Below are positions 1 to 5,500 of a stretch of DNA of 5,656 nt, one piece after another; the stretch's first letter is position 1, and each line of letters starts with the position of its first letter. Position numbers and translations under genes: made by a program. This stretch comes from a bacterium (GTDB lineage Bacteria; UBA9089; UBA9088): contig JBFLYE010000052.1 in assembly GCA_040756715.1 (NCBI GenBank), positions 1 to 5,656 of the forward strand, read 5' to 3'. The notes beneath the pieces are model-generated. The model saw only the letters and a program-made list of their open reading frames with translations. It was not told the origin of the DNA and did no database searches.

Positions 1-131
1 ATACCCAAAGAAACAGGGCAATCTTCTTTGACCTAAAGAATGATAGTGGAAAAAACCTCTCTTCTGGATTATACTATTACAAAATAAAGGCAGACAATTT
101 CTCTGCTATAAAATCAATGGCGGTGAAGTGA
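1..131 (+). CDS. C-terminal end of an exported protein with a FlgD/T9SS-like Ig tail (5' end outside window)
   Basis: Reading from base 3, 42 codons run without a stop to TGA at 129-131. The translation contains FFDLKNDSGKNLSSGLYYYK, then ends IKADNFSAIKSMAVK. This matches the usual end of FlgD-type Ig domains and Por-secretion-like tails: an aspartate-rich turn, G-x-x-L-x-SG-(L/V)-Y-(Y/F)-Y, and a final beta strand with a basic last residue. In that family the module is the last beta-sandwich of large secreted or surface proteins, and in some phyla it acts as a sorting signal. Only the tail is visible, so the function of the main protein cannot be given. It reads in the same direction as the next gene but is 166 bases away, and a good promoter lies between, so it is probably a separate transcription unit. 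The domain assignment is pattern recognition, not a profile search. Confidence 0.72.
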   Translation, partial: TQRNRAIFFDLKNDSGKNLSSGLYYYKIKADNFSAIKSMAVK

Positions 132-223
132 GAAAATGGCTTTTTGTATATTGGGAAAAGGGCGAGGGGAAACATGAAGGAAAGGCACAGAGGCACAAAG
201 GATGAGCAGGCAAAAAAATTTGT
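132..223. other. Intergenic stretch, purine-rich, no gene or clear terminator
   Basis: The + strand here is strongly purine-rich. I see no reading frame with coding character and no convincing stem followed by a T-run to end transcription of the upstream gene. CTTTTT near 140-146 and GGAAAAG near 153-159 could pair only weakly. The only internal structure is the AGGCACA direct repeat at 183-197. An A-tract at 212-218, followed by TTT, sits just upstream of the -35 box and may act as an UP-like element. Confidence 0.55.
183..197. repeat. Two tandem copies of AGGCACA
   Basis: AGGCACA occurs at 183-189 and again at 191-197, an exact 7-base repeat with an 8-base period inside AAAGGCACAGAGGCACAAAG. 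It lies in noncoding sequence between two genes. From memory, similar CACAGAGGCACAAAG-type strings are dispersed in some environmental bacterial genomes. Whether this copy belongs to such a family cannot be judged from one window. Confidence 0.4.
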
Positions 224-253
224 TTGACATGAGGTTTTACTTTTGAATATAAT
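224..253 (+). promoter_or_regulatory. Consensus sigma-70-type promoter for the TPR/surface-protein operon
   Basis: TTGACA at 224-229 and TATAAT at 248-253 are both perfect consensus hexamers, separated by 18 bases (optimum 17). An A-tract (212-218) lies directly upstream of the -35 box. The expected start of transcription is near 259-261, giving a leader of roughly 38 bases before the ATG at 298. The position, strand and spacing fit the downstream gene. This is a sequence match; no start-site mapping is available. Confidence 0.75.
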
Positions 254-280
254 TATGATGAGTATATACAGCATAATTAT
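249..280. promoter_or_regulatory. Inverted repeat overlapping the -10 box and start site, operator-like
   Basis: ATAATTATG (249-257) is the exact reverse complement of CATAATTAT (272-280). Inward, one mismatch (258/271) is followed by two more pairs (259-260 with 269-270), giving 12-base arms with one mismatch and an 8-base spacer. Each arm also contains the self-palindrome ATAATTAT, so the site can equally be read as two identical half-operators 24 bases apart. The left arm overlaps the -10 box, so a bound protein would block RNA polymerase. If transcription starts near 260 the left arm is mostly not transcribed, which argues for a DNA operator over an RNA hairpin. The region is very A/T-rich, so chance cannot be excluded. 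Confidence 0.45.
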
Positions 281-292
281 TAAGGAGGTGAT
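281..292 (+). promoter_or_regulatory. Very strong Shine-Dalgarno site of the TPR gene
   Basis: TAAGGAGGTGAT is complementary over all 12 bases to the usual bacterial 16S rRNA 3' end (ATCACCTCCTTA). Its AGGAGG core (283-288) lies 9 bases before the ATG at 298, a good spacing. This supports ATG 298 as the start. An in-frame TTG at 295, directly before it, is also in range but a less likely start. Confidence 0.85.
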
Positions 293-297
293 GTTTG

Positions 298-1641
298 ATG
301 AAGACAAAGAAAAAAATGCTTATTAGCAAAGGGATAGCAGGGCTAATTGCATTAGGCTTGCTTACTGGGATGGGATGGGCAGAAAAGAAGCCCTCAGCCA
401 TTGAGAGAGAGGCAAGGGCTTGCTTTGAAAGGGTGAAGAAGGACTACAAGGAAGGGATGGAGGCAATTAGCAAGGAGCTTGAGGAAAAGGATAAGCAAGG
501 GGTATTTGAAAGAAAAGACAAAAAGGGCGAGATAGATTTTACAAGCCGAAGTAAATACATAGAAACAGAACATTACAAGAAGAAGTATGACCTGGCTTTT
601 AAAACAGCCAAGGAATATGCAAGGATTGCTGAGACCTACCCAAAAAGCAAAATAGCTGATCTTTCTCTCTTTGAGGCGATAAAGGTATTAGAAAACCTCA
701 AAATGAGCGATTTTATCACAAAAGAACAGGGAAAAGAGATTCAATCTCAGACTACAAGATACGCCAATATATTGATTGATAAATATCCTGAAACAGAGAT
801 AGCCAAGTTTGAGAAGATAAAGATAAATAAAGAGGGGCTTAAAGCGGAAGAAATGATCAAAAGATATGAAGCTTTGACAAATAAATATCCAAAGAGTGAG
901 GTAGCGGATGATTGTCTTTTTGAGATTATAAATCTATTGATTCAAACAAGAAGCTATCCAAAGGGAGAGGTATTGGATGAGAATTATAAAAGGGCAATGA
1001 AGTATGCAGAGAGGCTTTATAAAGATTATCCCAAGAGTGAGTTGGGAGAATGGGTGTATTTTAGTATAGGGCTGAATTGGTGCGGCTTGGGATGCTCTGA
1101 TTTTTCCCCTGGTGAATATCCCGAGAAATATATAGATGCCTATGTTGAAGTGGTAAAAAGATATCCAGAAAGTAAATATGCTCCAACATCTTTGCAACTT
1201 ATAATGATAGTTTCTAGACACGAAAAACCTCATTTAACCTTATGGGCATATAAAACCTTGATTGTAGAGTATAAAGATAAGCCATTTTTTTGTTTCGCGG
1301 GTGGAGACATATATTATTATTCTCCTGAACAAAGATATTATATAGAAAAACATTATGGAGAAGGGATTTTATATGATTGTGCTTGGATAATTAAATCAGC
1401 TTTATATGATTATAAATATAATACAAAAGAGGAATATTATCCAAAAGGCAAAATCACCAATGGAAATGAGCTATATAAAATCCTTAAGCCCTATCTTGAG
1501 GAACAAGATGAAAGATGGAAAGACTTTAATCCATTCTCTGATGAATATGGCTTAAAGCTAATTTATTATGAAAGCAATGGCCAAAAGTTTAAGTTTAAAT
1601 TAGAGCTATTTGGATTAACCGAGGAGGTGGAAAGCGAATGA
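298..1641 (+). CDS. Secreted TPR-repeat protein, BamD/CpoB-like helical repeats, 447 residues
   Basis: The start ATG follows an exceptionally strong ribosome site. Residues 1-28 form a signal peptide: a basic N-terminus (KTKKK), a hydrophobic core around residues 12-25, and a likely cleavage after G-W-A (residue 28). There is no lipobox cysteine, so the mature protein is probably periplasmic or exported rather than a lipoprotein. A charged, probably coiled helical stretch covers about residues 32-65. Then come repeated helix pairs marked by Y-P-(K/E)-(S/T) turns at residues 114, 163, 197, 244 and 289 (for example YPKSKIAD, YPKSEVAD, YPESKYAP). These turns are the hallmark of the TPR units in BamD- and CpoB-type envelope proteins, which hold partner proteins. 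The last 110 or so residues are not recognised; residues 337-381 hold 12 tyrosines. The gene overlaps the next one by four bases, so the two products are probably made together. The partner is inferred, not shown. Confidence 0.85.
   Translation: MKTKKKMLISKGIAGLIALGLLTGMGWAEKKPSAIEREARACFERVKKDYKEGMEAISKELEEKDKQGVFERKDKKGEIDFTSRSKYIETEHYKKKYDLAFKTAKEYARIAETYPKSKIADLSLFEAIKVLENLKMSDFITKEQGKEIQSQTTRYANILIDKYPETEIAKFEKIKINKEGLKAEEMIKRYEALTNKYPKSEVADDCLFEIINLLIQTRSYPKGEVLDENYKRAMKYAERLYKDYPKSELGEWVYFSIGLNWCGLGCSDFSPGEYPEKYIDAYVEVVKRYPESKYAPTSLQLIMIVSRHEKPHLTLWAYKTLIVEYKDKPFFCFAGGDIYYYSPEQRYYIEKHYGEGILYDCAWIIKSALYDYKYNTKEEYYPKGKITNGNELYKILKPYLEEQDERWKDFNPFSDEYGLKLIYYESNGQKFKFKLELFGLTEEVESE
1621..1641 (+). 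promoter_or_regulatory. Ribosome site and ATGA stop/start overlap coupling the two genes
   Basis: GAGGAGGTGG (1621-1630) lies inside the last codons of the TPR gene. Its GGAGG core (1623-1627) is 10 bases before ATG 1638. That ATG shares bases with the TGA stop at 1639-1641. A strong site plus a four-base overlap is the classic arrangement for translational coupling and fixes the start of the downstream gene. Confidence 0.85.
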
Positions 1642-1844
1642 AGAAGATAGTAGCTTTATTGTTTATCTTAGGGAAAATTACAGAAGCCTCTTACCAAGAG
1701 CCTCCCAGCTATCAAGACTTCCTGCCATTATTCTACTATGAGGCAAATCAAGGAGAAGAAGGAAATCATCGGGAATTTCCCATCTACCATTATTTTGATG
1801 ATATGGATGTAGAGAACAATCGGGAAAAACTATGCCCAAGTTGA
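1638..1844 (+). CDS. N-terminal fragment (signal peptide and first part of domain 1) of the large surface protein, cut off by a frameshift
   Basis: This 68-codon ORF has its own good ribosome site and start. Residues 1-17 look like a signal peptide: M-K-K, a hydrophobic core IVALLFILG, and possible cleavage after T-E-A. The mature part begins SYQEPPSYQDFLPLFYYEA. Such an aromatic 'P-L-F-Y' opening followed by a Glu-rich turn and 'FPIYHYF' is like the start of Vps62-type domains. The frame then ends abruptly at TGA 1842-1844 after an unlike tail (REKLCPS). The expected continuation is found one base over, from 1813 onward, so I read this as the first part of the big gene and not an independent small protein. 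Alone it would be an exported 51-residue peptide with no recognisable fold. The CDS call is certain; its independence is doubtful. Confidence 0.7.
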   Translation: MKKIVALLFILGKITEASYQEPPSYQDFLPLFYYEANQGEEGNHREFPIYHYFDDMDVENNREKLCPS

Positions 1845-2550
1845 TGGAATTGGACTGAGAACAGGCAATCAGATACCAAACATATATATCTATGGAGGAA
1901 AATCTCCTAGCTATAATCTCAAGCTTTTAGATAAAGACAAAGATGGTGATTTATTCTGGACAATTGAATATCACCATTATCTTCCAAGAAATACATATTA
2001 TACAAATCAAACCCATGAGCACGATTGGGAATGGGTATATGTAATAGTAATTGAGGATGAGAATGGCTATACCCCTCTTCTTGCCTCCTCAAATAGCCAT
2101 GATGAGAATAATCAGGAGAGCTTTAAGGACAAAAAATATGGAAGATATTCCGATGATGCAAAATACCTTGAGTTCACTAAAAATGGTAAGTTTGGTCTCT
2201 TGGAGACATTAGATAAAAGAGCCAAATTCTATGTAGGAAATGATGGGAATGCAATGTATGGAAAAAGGAACAATTTGAATAAGATTGACTGGCGTAGAAA
2301 TACCGGGATACCTGGGGTGCCAGGCAGAAACAACATTGACTCCATTGATGTATCCATCACAGATTTTGAAAAGATTATCCCTGTTTCACAAGGAGGCTTA
2401 TCTCCAAATGAGTTTTATAAGGGAGATGAGGTAAATGAAGGTTGGTGGGGGCTTGGAGCTTCTACAACAACAGACACAGCGGATTTAATGTCTGCCCCCT
2501 GGGTCCGCAATCACTGGAACCACCCCTTCCCATCCACCATCGATGTCCCA
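1695..2550 (+). other. NLP (NPP1)/Vps62-like domain with xHxHDWE motif
   Basis: The segment LFWTIEYHHYLPRN is followed by T-H-E-H-D-W-E-W-V (2011-2037) and then a hydrophobic strand VYVIVI. This parallels the strand, 'Y-x-P', and G-H-R-H-D-W-E heptad of necrosis- and ethylene-inducing-like proteins, in which the His/Asp/Glu residues bind a divalent metal. The two histidines, D, W and E are kept; G and R are not. A later L-A-S-S-N-S-H matches the S-x-S-x-H strand of that fold. KFYVGNDGNAMY resembles the 'Y-V-A-x-G-S-H-A-x-Y' strand of Vps62-type domains. A D-K-D-K-D-G-D loop at 1930-1950 could bind calcium. The first part of the domain lies across the frameshift. Membrane-damaging activity is known for some NLPs but cannot be assumed here. 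Confidence 0.55.
1813..1844 (+). other. Frameshift zone inside the large gene (one extra base, likely in GGG or AAAAA)
   Basis: The upstream frame is open to TGA 1842-1844, and the downstream frame is open only after TAG 1810-1812, so the shift must lie between these limits. Two homopolymers sit here: GGG at 1822-1824 and AAAAA at 1825-1829. Removing one A gives ...VENNRENYAQVDGIG..., which joins the two parts smoothly. Causes could be a real mutation, a sequencing or assembly indel, or +1 ribosomal slippage. I see no prfB-like signal (CTTTGA with an upstream Shine-Dalgarno), so programmed shifting is the least supported option. Confidence 0.75.
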
Positions 2551-5500
2551 GACACTGTCCCTCCTATTGTCAAAAAGGTGACCATCACTCAAGATGGGAG
2601 GACCAGGTATTGGGGAGGGTGGGATGAGAAGAAGGAGAAAATTGGCCCTAATGGGGTAGAAGTGGTTGTTTCAAGAACCTGGCAAGAGATTTCAGAAAAG
2701 AAGCCCTGCAATGGAGAATCTCAAATAAAGATTAGGATAGAATTCTCAGAGAAGATGTGGATAGAGGTTGATAAGAAGCCAGATATAAAGGTTACCTTTG
2801 GAAAGGATGCCCCTTATACAGCCTATCAGTTTAATGGAGATTGGAAAGATCACCAAACCTGGGAAGGAAGCTGTAATCCCCCAAAAGAAGAATCCGATGG
2901 AGAGAATACCATCAGAATTGAAACCCAGGACAAGGACAAGAATCTCTTAGATGGCAATCCTAAAACTGTTGTTGCAATCATCGGTGGGGAAAGAAAGTAT
3001 TACGAAGATGAGAATGGTACTGATAACAACAAAGGTGGTGCCGATCAAAATCACTCTTTCCTCCTTGACCCCTCCCCACCCAAGATAACCAAGGTAGAAA
3101 TCCTTCAAGGAGAAAAAAATAGCCAAGGGAATATCATCAATCTTAAGACTAGGTATTCAAAAGACTATATTAGCGGAAACATAACCAGCAATCCATTGGT
3201 TATTGGAACCCTTACATCCCTTTTCTTTAAGATAACCTTTGATGAACCTTTGGATACAGAAAAACCCCTTAATGTATTCTTTACCTCAAGTTCCCATCCT
3301 ATTTCCTTCTTAAGCTGGTCAAATACTAACACAGCCTGGTGGGGTGAGTTTGTTATTCCAACAAATCAGGAATACCAAGGAACACATACCCTCTCAATCT
3401 CTGATGCAACCGACCTTGCAGGAAATACCTTTGATTCAGACCCAGATACAGAACAACCAGACCCAGATACCACCAACCAATTCTACATAATGATTCCCGA
3501 CCTTGCCTATATCTCCCTAGTTCCAGATCATCAGGGGGATATATGCCTTTTGAATATCGAGAAAAAGGAATCAATAAACATAACAAATGATACAGAATTA
3601 CAGATATACATTGGTTTCTTTCCTAAAGGGAACGATATTTCCTTCCATAGAGCATTAGGAGATTTTTTTGATATATTTAAGATAAAGCTAGATGGAACAA
3701 ACATAACAAATCTGACAAACAGCCCCTTTTTTGAGGATGAGGCAGGAGAACTTTTTTCCCCTGAGGAATGGGATGGAAATCGCAATGTAACCCCTGATGA
3801 GAAAACAATGTTCTTTTGTAGTTCAACAAAACCTGTGCCACACCTAGATCCTGGAGTAGACATCTGGTCTTTAGACCTTAAGGGAGGAACAAAGACAAAC
3901 TTAACCAATACACCATCTTCTATAGAATTTTTCCATGACATCTCGCCTGATGGAAAAAGGGTTATATATTATCAACAGGATTATGAGGGAAGTGATATAA
4001 ATAAATTCCTCAAAGAATCAATCTGGATTATGGATATTGAGGGAGGAAATAAGAAAAAGCTTATTGAAGGAAATATAACAAAAGACATTTATCCAGCGTA
4101 TTTTAGAACAATAAGGTTTTCTCCCACAGGTGAAATATTCTTTACGGCAATTATTAAGGAGATAGAAGATGGAAAGCCACACTTCTATTATGAGATATAC
4201 TCTATAAGCCAGGATGGTTCTAATCTTAGAAAGCTAACTGAGACAAAAGATGGGCGTCCCAAATTCATTACAGATATAAATGATAAAGAACTACTTTTTA
4301 GTGCAAGAGACTATTTAGGAGGAGGGATTTATGACTATGACCTTTATATGATGAACCAAGATGGAACAGGAATAACCGGTCTTATTACTGGAGCCCAATC
4401 AGATGCTTATGCAGGAAGATTCTTAGAGGATGGAAGGATAGCCTTTATTTCAAATAAAGATGGAAAGGATAGGCTTTATGTGATGAACCCTGAGGGGACG
4501 AATATAGAAAGGCTTACCAATAATCCTTATTCTGAAAAGGAAGTAGTATTGAGGAAAAAGGAGGAATTAAAGCTGGGAAACATAAGTGGCTATCTTAAAG
4601 GCTCTAATATAGAAGGAGGAATTGTTAATCTCCTTAAGGATGAAATAGTTGTAAGAACTGCTATGACAGACAACAATGGCTATTTTATAATAGAAAACAT
4701 CCCCCTAGGAATCTATAGGCTAAAGGCATTGAAGAAGGGATACAAGACAGGATTTTACCAAGAAGATATTATAATAGAAGAAAATAAGACAACAACAATT
4801 GAGCTTAAACTAGCCTATATTGGAGAACAAGGGGGGTTATTTGCTATTGCAAAGGATGATGGAATTTACTTTCAAAATGCAGATGGTTCAATTCAAAGAA
4901 AGATTTTTGAAGGAGAAATATCAAACCTGGAGACTTCCTTTGATGGAAAGCTTCTCGTCTACTCTTCAAACCAAGAGATATTCATCTTAGACCTTTCCTC
5001 AAAAATAACCACCCAGCTAACCAACAACACAAACAATGATGACCACCCAAGCTTCTCTCCCGATGGAAGGATTGTATTTTCAAGGGATAATTATATCTGG
5101 ACAATGAACCAAGATGGCTCAGACCAAAAACAAGTAGCAAAAGGAGACTATCCATCCTTTTCACCAGATGGAACAAGAATTGTTTTCTCAAGGCTAGGTT
5201 CTGACTATGAGATATTCCTAATGAACAAAGATGGAACAAACATTAGGCAACTAACCAGCAATGATATTGATGATATAGAACCAACCTTTTCCCCTGATGG
5301 AGAAACCATTGCCTATAATTCAAACAATACCATCTACACAATGAAACTAGATGGTTCCAATAAAACAAAGATAACGGAAGGAACAAAACCCAAGTTCTCA
5401 CCTGATGGAAAATCCCTTGCCTTTATCTTCAATAACGACCTTTATACCATAGACCTACAAACCCAAGGGCTTAAAAAAATAGCCGAAGGGGTAAAAGCAA

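Noticed and set aside
132-223. Rho-independent terminator after the upstream gene
   Set aside because: The only possible stem (CTTTT/AAAAG near 140-159) is weak, A/T-only apart from one pair, and is not followed by a T-run.
249-280. Inverted repeat as an RNA hairpin or riboswitch
   Set aside because: With transcription expected to start near 260, most of the left arm would not be in the RNA; a DNA operator reading is preferred.
295-297. TTG as the start of the TPR gene
   Set aside because: The next codon is ATG (298) at a better distance from the AGGAGG core; ATG is the more likely start and the difference is one residue.
77-307. Reverse-strand ORF of 76 codons
   Set aside because: It covers the upstream gene's end, the promoter and the ribosome site of the + strand. 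Its translation is low-complexity hydrophobic sequence read from purine-rich DNA, with no supporting start signal.
934-1233. Reverse-strand ORF of 99 codons
   Set aside because: Lies wholly inside the TPR gene, which has a signal peptide, repeats and a strong ribosome site; the reverse product has no recognisable features.
1813-1844. Programmed +1 frameshift of the prfB kind
   Set aside because: There is no CTTTGA slip site and no Shine-Dalgarno-like sequence a few bases upstream; a plain indel near GGG/AAAAA explains the data more simply.
2442-2627. + strand ORF of 61 codons in another frame
   Set aside because: Overlaps the well-behaved long frame that continues as the NLP/Vps62-like and Ig-like domains; no ribosome site, composition odd (Pro/His/Cys-rich).
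3353-3941. Two reverse-strand ORFs (3353-3586 and 3531-3941)
   Set aside because: Antisense shadows of the second Ig-like domain and first propeller; they overlap each other and show no domain.
4982-5239. Reverse-strand ORF of 85 codons
   Set aside because: Antisense to the second propeller; Leu/Ser/Gly-rich shadow of the repeated F-S-P-D-G codons.
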